64,000 nt of DNA from JAVBTT01 sp031556035 (GCA_031556035.1 JAVBTT010000021.1:14197-78196); one strand, 5' to 3'. Positions 7,471 through 16,430 are shown, numbered from the stretch's first letter. The notes: generated by a model not told the origin, from the letters alone. Made by a program: numbers and translations.

Positions 7471-9516
7471 GTGAATATTACGAAAAACAGGCGGGCGCGG
7501 GGGCTGCTTACGGCGCTCCTGTGCCTGCTTGTCTATTTTGCCTGGCGCGCCGCCTATACCCGCCTGTTCCTGGATGAGGCATTCTCATATGTTGGCTATT
7601 CGCTCAACGCCGAGCTCACGGTGGAGAGCTTCAGCAAGCCGTCCGTCTACGGACTTTCAGCGGTTGTGAGGGTTAAGGGCGTCAAAGCAGTGTTTTACTA
7701 TGATTCGCTTGAAATGCTGAAGCCCGGAGATAAGGTAACCGCCCATATTAAAATTGAAGCGGCTAAGGATTACTACAGTGGAGTGCATCTTGCCGCGTCC
7801 GACAGCGGAACGGGCATGAAGGTTCACCGAGCGGACAGGCCCCCGCTGAGGTATCTCCCCGTGTATTGGGCCGAAAGCATACGTTCCGGGATCAACTCAA
7901 TACTCCCCGAGGAGCCTGCTGCGCTGCTGCGCGGTATTTTGACGGGGGATAAGACGGGCTTCTCACAGTCGCTCTCCTCAGATTTGTCTGCTGCGGGGAT
8001 GTCCCATGTAGCGGCTGTGTCCGGTCTTCATGTCAGTATGCTGCTGGGGTTTATTGTATTGATATTCGGGAACAGGCGGACTGCGGCGTGGATTGGGGTG
8101 CCCTTGATCTGGCTGTTTGTCGCGGTGACTGGCTTTTCCCCTTCGGCGGTGCGCGCCGGGATTATGATAACTATGACACTTGTCGCGCCGTTTCTGGGCC
8201 GCGAGTACAGCGCTGTTACGGCGCTGCTAGCCGCGCTGTTTGTGCTTCTGCTGATCGACCCGTATTCGGTAAGCGATATCGGATTGCAGCTCTCCTTTCT
8301 GTCGACGCTCGGAATTATACTGTTTTCCGGAAAGCTGCGGACGTGGATAACAGGGGTTCTGCCGGGCAAAATCCCGCTCCCGGTGAGCCGGATGCTGTCG
8401 TCGACGCTGGCGGCATCGCTGTCCGCGCTGGTGTTTACAACTCCGGTGATCGCCTACCGATTCGGCTCGGTGTCTGTCATAGCTCCGCTTGCCAACCTTC
8501 TCCTGCTCTGGATGGTGAACCTGATTTTTATCACCGGGGCGCTTGCGGTGCTTATCTCTTATATATGGTGGCCCGCCGCCTATTTCGCCGGATATTTGCC
8601 GCGCTTACTTCTCTGGGCGTTCAGAGGGGGGATTGGGGTGCTTGCCAAAATCCCTTTCGCCAGAATATTCACGACCCGTCCCATCCTGGTGGCCTGGCTG
8701 GTGTTTGTGTACGGCATGATATTGCTCATGGCCTTCGGGCTTCCGAGGCGCAGGGGAATCGCCATAACTCTGGCAATGCTTGTCGTCTGCGCGGCGCTGG
8801 ACATGGTTCACTCCTCCCTGTTCTCGCTTGAGATCGCGGTGCTCAACGTGGGGCAGGGGGAATGCGTAGTGATACGCTCGGGAGGAAAGACGGCGGTGGT
8901 GGACTGCGGAGGCAACCTGGGCAACGCCGGCAATATCGCGGCGGATTATCTTGAGAGCGTGGGAGTGCGAAGGGTGGACGCGCTGATACTGACCCACCTG
9001 GACGGCGACCATTTCAACGGAACACAGACCCTGAGGGACAGGGTTAAAGTCAGGGAAACATATATATCGGGATATCAGGATGTAAACGAATCTGACTTTA
9101 CATACGTGCCGGTGCTCTTGGAATTGACGCTTGAGCTCGGGGAGGCCAGGCTGATATTGGTGCCGTCACGGTGGAGCGGCGACGGCGGCGAAAACGAGAA
9201 GTGCATGTCGGTGATTTGTATACGTGATCAGTTTTCATTTGTCACCACCGGGGATTTGAGCGCGTCCGCCGAGCGCTGGCTCACAAGGCGCATAGATCTC
9301 CCGTCCGGCGGGATACTCATGGCGGGGCATCACGGCTCTGCGGGCTCATCCTCGGATGAATTTCTTGGCGCTCTGAAGCCGCAGGCGGCTGTCGTTTCAG
9401 TCGGAAAAAACTCCTTCGGGCATCCGGATACCAAGACGCTTAAAAAACTTGAGGCGTCCGGCTGCCAGATATACAGGACGGATTTGGACGGACATGTTAT
9501 AATAAAGGTTCCGTGA
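7471..9516 (+). CDS. comEC: ComEC/Rec2 family DNA uptake channel
   Basis: Polytopic membrane protein that carries single-stranded DNA across the membrane during transformation. After an N-terminal membrane segment and a soluble OB-like region (about residues 30-130) comes the Competence domain with the hallmark AAVSGLHVSMLLGF near residue 190 and about eight membrane helices. The C-terminal third is a metallo-beta-lactamase-like domain with ILTHLDGDHFNG and GHHGSAGSSSDEF, typical of full-length ComEC. A GTG start lies one base after the HIT gene stop. The usual partner comEA is not in this window. The neighbour order comEC-holA is common in Firmicutes. Confidence 0.94.
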   Translation: MNITKNRRARGLLTALLCLLVYFAWRAAYTRLFLDEAFSYVGYSLNAELTVESFSKPSVYGLSAVVRVKGVKAVFYYDSLEMLKPGDKVTAHIKIEAAKDYYSGVHLAASDSGTGMKVHRADRPPLRYLPVYWAESIRSGINSILPEEPAALLRGILTGDKTGFSQSLSSDLSAAGMSHVAAVSGLHVSMLLGFIVLIFGNRRTAAWIGVPLIWLFVAVTGFSPSAVRAGIMITMTLVAPFLGREYSAVTALLAALFVLLLIDPYSVSDIGLQLSFLSTLGIILFSGKLRTWITGVLPGKIPLPVSRMLSSTLAASLSALVFTTPVIAYRFGSVSVIAPLANLLLLWMVNLIFITGALAVLISYIWWPAAYFAGYLPRLLLWAFRGGIGVLAKIPFARIFTTRPILVAWLVFVYGMILLMAFGLPRRRGIAITLAMLVVCAALDMVHSSLFSLEIAVLNVGQGECVVIRSGGKTAVVDCGGNLGNAGNIAADYLESVGVRRVDALILTHLDGDHFNGTQTLRDRVKVRETYISGYQDVNESDFTYVPVLLELTLELGEARLILVPSRWSGDGGENEKCMSVICIRDQFSFVTTGDLSASAERWLTRRIDLPSGGILMAGHHGSAGSSSDEFLGALKPQAAVVSVGKNSFGHPDTKTLKKLEASGCQIYRTDLDGHVIIKVP

Positions 9517-9528
9517 GGTGATTGGTAA

Positions 9529-10545
9529 ATGGGCGGGTATTCCGCGATAGATGCGCTTAAAAAGCAGCTTGCCTCGGGAGAGGTAGGCACGCTTTATGTT
9601 TTTTACGGCCCGGAACAGTACCTACTGGAGCACTATTTGAAAGAGCTGCAAAAAAAGCTTGTTCCGGAGGGGATGGAGGCCTTTAACATTGACAGGCTCG
9701 ACGGGGGCTCTGTAAGCCCGAGCGAGCTGAGGGACGCGGTGGAGTGCGTCCCTATGCTGTGCGACAAACGGCTTGTGATTGTCACCGACTACGACTTGTT
9801 TAAGCAGAACGCGGATACTAGAAAGCGGCTGGAGGAGCTGCTGGCCGGCATACCGGACTCCTGCTGCCTTGTCTTTGTATATGACACTCTGGAATACAAG
9901 AGGGACAAGAGGCAGAAGCTGGGCGAGCTGATAGGGGGGTGCGCACTTGAGGTCGAGTTCATGCTTCAGGAAGAGGCGCAGCTCGTCAAATGGATACGAA
10001 GGCGCTTCGGCGCGCATGGAAAAGACATAAGTCCGGCGGATGCGCAGTATATGCTCTTTCTGTGCGGCGCTAAAATGCACATGCTTGGCCAGGAAGTCGA
10101 GAAGCTGGCAGCTTACACAAAAGGTGGGGTTATAACCAAACCTGACTTAGACACTGTGGTTGTGCCGGTTCTGGAAGCGAGGGTTTTCGCGATGTGCTCC
10201 GCGCTTGCCGATGGAAAGTCCGGGAAAGCGGTTTTAATTCTTCAGGAGCTTATGGCTATGCGAGAGGAGCCGGTGGCGATACTGGGGGCGCTGTCCTGGC
10301 AGCTCAGGGGAATATACGCGGCGAGGCTGGTTGCGGACAGGAGACTTGGCGTAAAGGACTATATTGACCTCACGGGGAGCCGCAGCCAGTACCAGGCGGG
10401 GGAAATGCTGAGGGCGGCGAGAAGGCATACACTTGAGTGGTGCCGCAGTGCGGCGGAGCTGTGCCTTGAAACGGACAGGCTGCTCAAGGGGCAGAGCCGC
10501 AGCCGTGACCGCGAGCTTGAGCTTCTGCTGGCAAGGCTGGTGTGA
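9529..10545 (+). CDS. holA: DNA polymerase III subunit delta
   Basis: Clamp-loader subunit that opens the beta sliding clamp. It has the family N-terminus (GEVGTLYVFYGPEQYLLEHY), the FNIDRLDGGSVS block, a central PMLCDKRLVIVTDYD strand and the C-terminal helical collar domain with EEPVAILGALSWQLRGIYAARL. The length of 338 residues is normal. GAGGTGATTGGTAAATG gives a clear start 12 bases after comEC, and the stop is four bases before rnmV. Degenerate AAA+ residues (no Walker A lysine) are expected for delta. Confidence 0.93.
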   Translation: MGGYSAIDALKKQLASGEVGTLYVFYGPEQYLLEHYLKELQKKLVPEGMEAFNIDRLDGGSVSPSELRDAVECVPMLCDKRLVIVTDYDLFKQNADTRKRLEELLAGIPDSCCLVFVYDTLEYKRDKRQKLGELIGGCALEVEFMLQEEAQLVKWIRRRFGAHGKDISPADAQYMLFLCGAKMHMLGQEVEKLAAYTKGGVITKPDLDTVVVPVLEARVFAMCSALADGKSGKAVLILQELMAMREEPVAILGALSWQLRGIYAARLVADRRLGVKDYIDLTGSRSQYQAGEMLRAARRHTLEWCRSAAELCLETDRLLKGQSRSRDRELELLLARLV

Positions 10546-10549
10546 GAGC

Positions 10550-11182
10550 ATGATAAAAATAAATGAGGTAATCGTTGTAGAGGGAGTCTACGATAAAAAC
10601 GCGCTCAGGCAGGTTGTGGACGCTACCGTGATCGACATCGGAGGGTTTGGGATATTCAAAAACAGCGAGCTCCGCGAGCTACTGCGGAGATTAGCGCAAG
10701 AACGCGGCGTCATTATCCTGACGGACAGTGACGCCGCGGGCTTTGTGATTAGAAATCACCTGAAAGGCGCACTGCCCCCGGACAGGGTGAAGCACGCGTA
10801 TATACCCGATGTGTACGGCAAGGAGCGGCGAAAGGCGAAGGCGGGCAGGGAGGGCAAGCTGGGAGTAGAGGGCATGCCGCCGGACATTCTGCTGGGGGCG
10901 CTTGTTAGGGCCGGGGCCGCGATGGGCGAGAGCGACGGCTCATCCGCGCCCACCTCCGCGGATTTTTACGAGTGGGGTCTTTCGGGCGGGGAGGACAGCT
11001 CCGCCAGGCGCGACGAACTCAAGGCGCGCCTTGGCCTGCCGTCAAGGCTGTCCTCAAGAGCGTTTTTTGGTGTGCTTGCCGCCCTGTATGGCAGGGAGGA
11101 ACTGGATAAAATTGTAAACATAAACAGACAAAGCTTGCCGCTAATGGTGAGCCCTGAATCAGAGCAAAATAACAAAACATAG
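10550..11182 (+). CDS. rnmV: Ribonuclease M5 (5S rRNA maturase), Toprim-DUF4093
   Basis: Toprim-type nuclease that matures 5S rRNA in low-GC Gram-positive bacteria. The Toprim core is plain: INEVIVVEGVYDKNALRQVV with the catalytic Glu, DIGGFGIFKN, and IILTDSDAAGFVIRN with the DxD pair. It is followed by VKHAYIPDVYGKERRKAKAG and the DUF4093 C-terminal region (GKLGVEGMPPDIL). ATG 10550 was chosen because the homologous region starts there and GAG overlaps the holA stop. In Bacillus the gene is followed by ksgA; here the next genes are on the other strand, so that link is broken. Confidence 0.92.
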   Translation: MIKINEVIVVEGVYDKNALRQVVDATVIDIGGFGIFKNSELRELLRRLAQERGVIILTDSDAAGFVIRNHLKGALPPDRVKHAYIPDVYGKERRKAKAGREGKLGVEGMPPDILLGALVRAGAAMGESDGSSAPTSADFYEWGLSGGEDSSARRDELKARLGLPSRLSSRAFFGVLAALYGREELDKIVNINRQSLPLMVSPESEQNNKT

Positions 11183-11240
11183 CACTATACCGCTTGTTCC
11201 TATCCCGGTGCGCTGTTTGCGCCTCCTTTATTATTTTTCT

Positions 11241-12038
11241 CTAATGTCTCAGGTCGCGTTTTCCATATACCCTGTATGAAAAAAACCCGGTCGTCGAGAT
11301 TAAAGCGGCGGAAATAAACAGATATAAGGGAATAAGCCCGCTTTCCATCACCCCCGCCGCATGAAAATACCTGAAGGGAGACAGAAAATTTAGATAGTCA
11401 ACCTCTCCGGACATCTCAATCAACACCGACACGAAATATGTTATTATCACAGAGCACGCCGCCAGCTGGCCGGAGCGCCCATGGTCACGCGACAGGGACG
11501 CGAACAGCAGACCGGCGAATAAGAACACAAGCTGAGTCACAAGCATCCCCAGCATAGTCAGGTGTATGTCGCGAGCCAGCCCTTTGTCCTCAACCTGCGG
11601 CAGCATGGTGGCGAGGCTCGTACCCCACGCGACCACTGCTACGCACAGCACGTTGACAACCCCCGCCAGAGCCTTGCCTGACACTGCGGAGGCCCGGCTG
11701 AGCGGCAGTGTGAACAAAAAATCCGCAGTCTTGTCCCGTTCCTCCCTGGATATTAACGACGCCCCGAGAAGCGCGGCGTGCAGAAATGCTATAAGGCTCA
11801 GCCACAGGAACATGCAGGCGTAATAACCCTCCGGGGTCTCCAGAGGGAGCGCACCCATGCCGAACATCACCCGCACCATACGCGGCATGAAAGCGAAAAT
11901 CGCGTTCAGCGAGCCCTTGGCGCTGACTATACCGCCGTATTCATAAAAGCCAATGGCGCAAAGCGCCAGCATCCCCAGCGACCAGAACAGAAGGCTTTTC
12001 GCGTTTGCCTTCAGCTCGCGCTTAAAAACCCGTATCAT
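11241..12038 (-). CDS. ABC transporter permease (ABC-2 type)
   Basis: Membrane subunit of an ABC-2 type exporter, about six helices in 265 residues. It begins MIRVFKRELKANAKSLLFW, the usual start of this permease class, and contains the mid-protein block SREERDKTADFLFTLPLSRA, which is the coupling loop seen in ABC-2 permeases of the YtrC/BcrB type. ATG 12038 is set by AGGGGGAGCGCAA just before it, although the frame is open 20 codons further. It is the last gene of the three-gene operon, 14 bases after the second permease gene. The two permeases share the same SKERN/SREER-type loop and probably form a heterodimer. Substrate unknown. Confidence 0.85.
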   Translation of the reverse strand: MIRVFKRELKANAKSLLFWSLGMLALCAIGFYEYGGIVSAKGSLNAIFAFMPRMVRVMFGMGALPLETPEGYYACMFLWLSLIAFLHAALLGASLISREERDKTADFLFTLPLSRASAVSGKALAGVVNVLCVAVVAWGTSLATMLPQVEDKGLARDIHLTMLGMLVTQLVFLFAGLLFASLSRDHGRSGQLAACSVIITYFVSVLIEMSGEVDYLNFLSPFRYFHAAGVMESGLIPLYLFISAALISTTGFFSYRVYGKRDLRH

Positions 12039-12052
12039 TTGCGCTCCCCCTT

Positions 12053-12850
12053 TCAGACTGCCTTGACGTCCCGCCTTGTATAGGCGAGGTACGCGCACAA
12101 CGTCAGCGCCGGCGGGATTAGCAGGCTCATGATAAGGTATCGGGGCTCGTAGGCGTTGTTAAGCATGATGTAGTTGTTGTCGAAATACTTAAGCGGCGAG
12201 ATGTGGCGCAGGGCTTCGCTGCCTGTAATTCCCGAGATCATGCCGAGCAAAAAGAATCCCATCGAAACGCCCATCGAAACCGTTATCACCGACTTTATCT
12301 TTGGGGCAACGGCTCCTATGAATATCCCAATCGCGAAGAATATGAGCTGGACGAGGCTGAAGGTCAGGCTAATAAGTACAAAGGGCTTTATAGATATTTC
12401 GATGCCGCTCAGAACAAGCATTGAGACCGAGGATACGGTGTAGAAGACAAGCTGCGTCACGGCCAGGCGCGTCAGCGCCGCCAAAAGCTTTGAAAAAAAG
12501 ATGCTCGAGCGGCTCCTTGGCTTTGTCAGCAGGAAATCCGCCATTCTCATGTTTCTCTCTTTGGATATAACCGCCATACCGGAGCTGACCGCCTGTATCG
12601 CGGCTATCAGTGTCAAAAAGGTGAAGAGAAATCCGTAAAAGCCCAGCGCCCCGAACAGCAGATCCGGATTGAGCCCCATCGCCTTGAGCACATCTTCCCC
12701 GAGTCCGGACGTAAACTCCCTGAGAGCGTCCCCCTCCTCGACAAACGCGCTCATAAAGGGCATGTATATCATCAGAAAAACACATACTCCGATGCACCAG
12801 CCGAGCAGCCCGCGGCGGCCCTGTCTCAGCTCCTGCCTGAAAACGTTCAT
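12053..12850 (-). CDS. ABC transporter permease (ABC-2 type)
   Basis: Second membrane subunit of the same exporter, 265 residues with about six helices, starting MNVFRQELRQGRRGLLGW. The block ISKERNMRMADFLLTKPRSR matches the loop in the partner permease (SREERDKTADFLFTLPLSR), so the two genes look like paralogues. It begins 11 bases after the ATPase gene stop. Systems of this make-up in Firmicutes (ATPase plus two ABC-2 permeases) are often controlled by a GntR-type repressor and respond to cell-envelope antibiotics; no regulator gene is present here, so the role is open. Confidence 0.85.
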   Translation of the reverse strand: MNVFRQELRQGRRGLLGWCIGVCVFLMIYMPFMSAFVEEGDALREFTSGLGEDVLKAMGLNPDLLFGALGFYGFLFTFLTLIAAIQAVSSGMAVISKERNMRMADFLLTKPRSRSSIFFSKLLAALTRLAVTQLVFYTVSSVSMLVLSGIEISIKPFVLISLTFSLVQLIFFAIGIFIGAVAPKIKSVITVSMGVSMGFFLLGMISGITGSEALRHISPLKYFDNNYIMLNNAYEPRYLIMSLLIPPALTLCAYLAYTRRDVKAV

Positions 12851-12861
12851 ACGGTCGCCCC

Positions 12862-13743
12862 CTACTTATAGTAGTGGAGGAATATCTCCTCCAGGTCGGG
12901 CTCCTCTATCGTGAGGTCGTCCAGCGGGAGTATTCCGACCTTTTCTATAACCCTGTTGATATCTCCCCTGAACAGAAAGCTGGCTGAAAAGCCGTCCGAC
13001 GTCAGGTCCGTCACCCCATCCCCGTCGAAAAAGCTCCTGGCGAACTGCTCTCTGGACGAAATATGGAATCGCTTGCAGTTGTCTTCGCGCAGCTCGCTGA
13101 TCTTTTGCAGCTTTATCAGCCGGCCCTCCTTAAGTATGGCCACCCTGCCGCAGAGCCTCTGAACCTCGCTCAGAATGTGTGAGGAGAACAGTATGGTGGC
13201 TCCCCGGGCGTTTTCCTCCCGCAGCAGTTCAAAAAAGCTCTGCTGCATAAGCGGGTCGAGACCGCTCGTGGGCTCATCGAGTATGATTAGTTTAGGGGAG
13301 TGAAGCAGACCCTGGACAATCCCCACCTTTTTCTTGTTGCCGTAGGACAGATCCTCGATTTTGCGGGAAAGATCCAGCTCCAGCCTCCCGGACAGCTCCT
13401 TTATGCGCGCTGAGCAGTCCTTTTTGTAGAAGCTGGCGGCGTATTTAAGCAGATCTATGACCTTCATTCCGTCGTAGTAAAACACCTCGGACGGCAGATA
13501 GCCCACCTCTCTGGCTATGACGGGGGCCTCTTTAACGCAGTCCATGCCGAAAATTGAGGCGCTCCCCGAGGTCGGGAAAATCAGCGCGAGAAGGGTGCGT
13601 ATCGTTGTAGACTTCCCCGCGCCGTTTGGCCCGATAAAGCCGAATATCTCGCCCTCCTCCACCGAAAAGCTGACATCCTCGATGCCCTTGAATTTGCCGT
13701 AGTACTTCGTGAGCCCATTTATTTCGATTACGTTTGTGCCCAT
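12862..13743 (-). CDS. ABC transporter ATP-binding protein
   Basis: ATPase of the exporter. All motifs are present: Walker A GPNGAGKST, signature DLSYGNKKKVGIVQG, Walker B LIILDEPTSGLDP and the switch histidine in LFSSHILSEV, with a C-terminal extension of about 75 residues as in YtrB/BcrA-type proteins. The frame stays open 55 codons upstream, but ATG 13743 (MGTNVIEINGLTKYYG) fits the family start and has AGGGGGG ten bases before it. First gene of the operon, transcribed from the promoter at 13799-13827, which is overlapped by an inverted repeat. Confidence 0.92.
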   Translation of the reverse strand: MGTNVIEINGLTKYYGKFKGIEDVSFSVEEGEIFGFIGPNGAGKSTTIRTLLALIFPTSGSASIFGMDCVKEAPVIAREVGYLPSEVFYYDGMKVIDLLKYAASFYKKDCSARIKELSGRLELDLSRKIEDLSYGNKKKVGIVQGLLHSPKLIILDEPTSGLDPLMQQSFFELLREENARGATILFSSHILSEVQRLCGRVAILKEGRLIKLQKISELREDNCKRFHISSREQFARSFFDGDGVTDLTSDGFSASFLFRGDINRVIEKVGILPLDDLTIEEPDLEEIFLHYYK

Positions 13744-13798
13744 GCCAAAGCAGCCCCCCTGTACGGTTTTTTTCGCGAGATTCTGTGGAGTTGTTTTG

Positions 13799-13827
13799 AG
13801 TATAGACCGGTTAGCTAATCCGGTCAA
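13799..13827 (-). promoter_or_regulatory. Sigma-A promoter of the ABC operon with an overlapping inverted-repeat operator
   Basis: On the minus strand TTGACC (13822-13827) and TATACT (13799-13804) are separated by 17 bases, close to consensus. The spacer and most of the -35 box are an inverted repeat, GACCGG / CCGGTC arms at 13805-13825 around TTAGCTAAT, the kind of site bound by dimeric GntR/YtrA-like repressors. A protein bound here would block RNA polymerase. The regulator is not in this window. Confidence 0.7.
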
Positions 13828-13930
13828 TTGTGCAATATCACAAAAATATAAAGCGCTTTTGCTTTTTCGCTTTTGTTTTTTGTAAAAATATGATAGCATG
13901 AAAGGCACGGTCGGAGATATTAATGGATTA

Positions 13931-13950
13931 ACAGGCGTAAACAGGCGTAA
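13931..13950. repeat. Tandem decamer ACAGGCGTAA x2 upstream of the DUF1538 gene
   Basis: Two head-to-tail copies of ACAGGCGTAA lie about 70 bases before the DUF1538 start. The same decamer occurs once more at 18803-18812, inside the inverted repeat GTTTAC-AGGC-GTAAAC upstream of the DUF4349 gene. Position before two separate genes suggests a binding site for one regulator; no function is proven. Confidence 0.4.
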
Positions 13951-14018
13951 AATTTGTATTCCTAACTTTTTTTATCTCGTCTGTCGGCGTGCAATAAAAC
14001 ATATGCAGGGGTGTGATG

Positions 14019-15554
14019 ATGAATAAGAAGCTGAAGGAAAAAATCACAGAGGCATTCTCATCTGTACTGCCCATAACGCTGATAGTGCTGCTGCTCAGCG
14101 TATTCCTCTCCATGCCGATAGACACGATAGTGATGTTTCTGATGGGGGCGGCGCTGCTGATAATCGGCATGGGCTTTTTCTCGCTGGGGGCCGATATGTC
14201 CATGATGCCCATGGGTGAGGGTATCGGGGGGGAGTTTACAAAGAGCAAAAAAATCTGGCTGATCGCGGCCCTCAGTTTTTTATTGGGTTTTGTAATCACG
14301 GTGGCTGAGCCGGATCTCCAGGTGCTGGCCGAGCAGGTGCCGTCCATAAGCAATATGGTGCTGATTGCGACTGTTGGTGTGGGCGTCGGCGTGTTCCTCG
14401 TGATCGCCGTGCTGAGAATTCTGTTTAAGGTCAGGCTTTCGCATCTGTTCCTGGGCTTCTACGCCCTCATTTTGATTGTTTCAATATTTACACCCAACAA
14501 TTTTGTTCCGGTGGCCTTTGACTCCGGCGGTGTTACCACCGGACCCATCACCGTACCGTTTATAATGGCGCTCGGCCTGGGCATTGCGTCCGTCAGAGGC
14601 GGAAAGGACTCTCATGACGACAGCTTTGGACTCGTTGCGCTGTGCTCAATCGGACCCATTCTGGCCGTCATGATCCTCGGGATGATTTACAACCCCCAGG
14701 AGGCGGGGTATACAAAAGTGCTGCTTCCGGAGGTGCACACCACGCGGGACGTCGTCAGGGAGTTCGCCGTCGCGCTGCCGGACTTTCTCAAAGAAGTTCT
14801 GGTGGCGTTGGTGCCGATCGTGATCTTTTTCATCGGTTCGCAGATAATAACGAGAAAATACAGGAGACGCCAGCTCGCCCGCATGTCAATGGGCTTCCTG
14901 TACACCCTTATTGGGCTGGTGCTGTTTTTAACCGGCGTCAACGTCGGTTTTATCCCGGTGGGAAACCTGATAGGCTCCGAGATAGCCGCATCGCAGTATA
15001 AATGGCTGCTCCTCCCCATAGGTATGGTAGTCGGCTACTTTATCGTTGTAGCCGAGCCCGCCGTTCATGTTTTAAACAAGCAAGTCGAGGAGGTTACAGG
15101 CGGAACCATTTCAAAATCGGCGATGAACACCTCGCTTTCAATAGGAGTGGCGATCTCGCTCGCGCTTGCCATGATAAGGGTTCTGACGGGGATATCGATA
15201 TACTGGATGCTGATCCCCGGCTACGCAATAGCTCTGGGGCTCACATTTGCCGTTCCCAGGATATTTACTGGCATAGCCTTTGATTCCGGCGGGGTGGTCA
15301 GCGGTCCCATGACCTCCACATTCCTGCTGCCCTTCGCCATAGGCGCGTGCGAAGCGTCCGGAGGAAACGTGCTGACCGACGCGTTCGGTATTGTGGCCAT
15401 GGTGGCAATGACTCCGCTTATAACCATTCAGATAATGGGACTTATCTACAAGCTCAAGCTCAAAAAGGCTGAGGAGGCGGAGATTGTTGAGACTGGGGAG
15501 CTTGAGGGCCCAGAAGAGATAATCGAGTATGAGGAGGATATTACGAATGACTAG
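14019..15554 (+). CDS. DUF1538 family membrane protein (probable transporter)
   Basis: Integral membrane protein of 511 residues, about twelve helices, in the DUF1538 family, whose transported substrate is unknown. It is an internal duplication: each half carries a helix pair with LLGFVITVAEPDLQVLAEQV or VVGYFIVVAEPAVHVLNKQV, and each ends in a glycine-rich re-entrant-like motif, VAFDSGGVTTGPIT and IAFDSGGVVSGPMT. The paired polar motifs in the membrane look like the substrate path of a secondary carrier. GGGGTGTG before two ATGs favours 14019. Its last eight bases overlap the next gene, a double PII-like protein, so the carrier is probably controlled by that protein. Tandem decamers lie upstream. 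Confidence 0.82.
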   Translation: MNKKLKEKITEAFSSVLPITLIVLLLSVFLSMPIDTIVMFLMGAALLIIGMGFFSLGADMSMMPMGEGIGGEFTKSKKIWLIAALSFLLGFVITVAEPDLQVLAEQVPSISNMVLIATVGVGVGVFLVIAVLRILFKVRLSHLFLGFYALILIVSIFTPNNFVPVAFDSGGVTTGPITVPFIMALGLGIASVRGGKDSHDDSFGLVALCSIGPILAVMILGMIYNPQEAGYTKVLLPEVHTTRDVVREFAVALPDFLKEVLVALVPIVIFFIGSQIITRKYRRRQLARMSMGFLYTLIGLVLFLTGVNVGFIPVGNLIGSEIAASQYKWLLLPIGMVVGYFIVVAEPAVHVLNKQVEEVTGGTISKSAMNTSLSIGVAISLALAMIRVLTGISIYWMLIPGYAIALGLTFAVPRIFTGIAFDSGGVVSGPMTSTFLLPFAIGACEASGGNVLTDAFGIVAMVAMTPLITIQIMGLIYKLKLKKAEEAEIVETGELEGPEEIIEYEEDITND

Positions 15555-16251
15555 CCACGCAAGGCAGATGATAAAGCTGCTGGCTGTTATCGTTGACAGA
15601 GATAAAGTAAAGCAGGCTGCGGGCGTATTTCGGGCTATGCATGTCCATTTCACCCTTTCCCTTTTGGCGAGGGGTACCGCGAATTCCGAGGTCATGGATT
15701 TTCTGGGGCTTGGCTCCGTAGACAAGGCCGTGCTCATATCGCTTGAACCGGATTTCAAGGCCAAACACATGATAGAGGTGCTGCACGACGTTCTGGAGCT
15801 TAAAAATCCCGGCAAGGGGATAGCGTTTACCCTGCCGCTGTCCGGGGTTTGCGCCCCGATGCCGCACCTGATGGACGACGAGGACCGCGAGAGGATACAA
15901 AACGAGGTGGAAAGACAAGTGGAAAATATACGCCATGAAATAAAGCACGATTTGATTGTCGCCGTCGTCAACGAAGGATACTCGGACGACGTGATGGACG
16001 CCGCAAAGTCCGCCGGAGCCACCGGGGGTACAATGCTTCTGGCCAGACGCGTCGGTGTTGAGGACGCCGTGAAGTTTTTCGGCGTTGAGCTCCAGGCCGA
16101 GAAAGAGATAATTGCGATGCTTGTGTCAAGGGACGTGAAACGTGAAATTATGCAGAAGGTGAATAACGTCTGCGGTATGAGAACCGAGGCCAGAGGCATG
16201 ATTTTTTCGTTGCCGGTCGACACAATAGTCGGTCTCAGCGAGGAAGGGTGA
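15547..16251 (+). CDS. Double PII-like signalling protein (two GlnB-type domains in one chain)
   Basis: Residues 7-105 and about 135-225 each look like a PII/GlnB ferredoxin-like fold: the first starts MIKLLAVIVDRDKVKQAAGVF and the second HDLIVAVVNEGYSDDVMDAAKSAGATGGTMLLARR, with the AGATGGT stretch matching the GARGGTV segment of PII-like proteins. The two halves are joined by an acidic helical linker (DDEDRERIQNEVERQVENI). The canonical T-loop uridylylation tyrosine region is not recognisable. ATG 15547 is chosen because GAGGAGG lies nine bases before it and it overlaps the DUF1538 stop by eight bases. PII proteins bind and gate membrane carriers (for example GlnK-AmtB), so it probably regulates the DUF1538 carrier; this is inference from context. 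Confidence 0.72.
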   Translation: MTSHARQMIKLLAVIVDRDKVKQAAGVFRAMHVHFTLSLLARGTANSEVMDFLGLGSVDKAVLISLEPDFKAKHMIEVLHDVLELKNPGKGIAFTLPLSGVCAPMPHLMDDEDRERIQNEVERQVENIRHEIKHDLIVAVVNEGYSDDVMDAAKSAGATGGTMLLARRVGVEDAVKFFGVELQAEKEIIAMLVSRDVKREIMQKVNNVCGMRTEARGMIFSLPVDTIVGLSEEG

Positions 16252-16387
16252 GTCAGACCTGTTTTCCACTCTGCTTCGGCAAATTTCCTTGCCATAAACC
16301 AATTATGCCTGCGAAAATTTGTCTTGCAGAACGAAAAAATATCTCGCTCTTGTGCATATGGCTAATTATCGAACACACCCTAGTATC

Positions 16388-16430
16388 AAACAAGCGGCCC
16401 CGTATACACAGCATACGGGGCCGCTTGTTT
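16388..16430. terminator. Bidirectional terminator, 18-bp perfect stem
   Basis: Arms 16388-16405 and 16413-16430 pair perfectly around a seven-base loop, with A-rich and T-rich ends (AAACAAG / CTTGTTT), so it works in both directions. It stands between the convergent PII-like and Band 7 genes. The 130 bases between it and the PII-like gene show no further feature. Confidence 0.85.

Noticed and set aside
15138..16295. 385-codon open frame antisense to the DUF1538 and PII-like genes
   Set aside because: Overlaps two clear genes on the other strand; serine-rich product typical of an antisense shadow.
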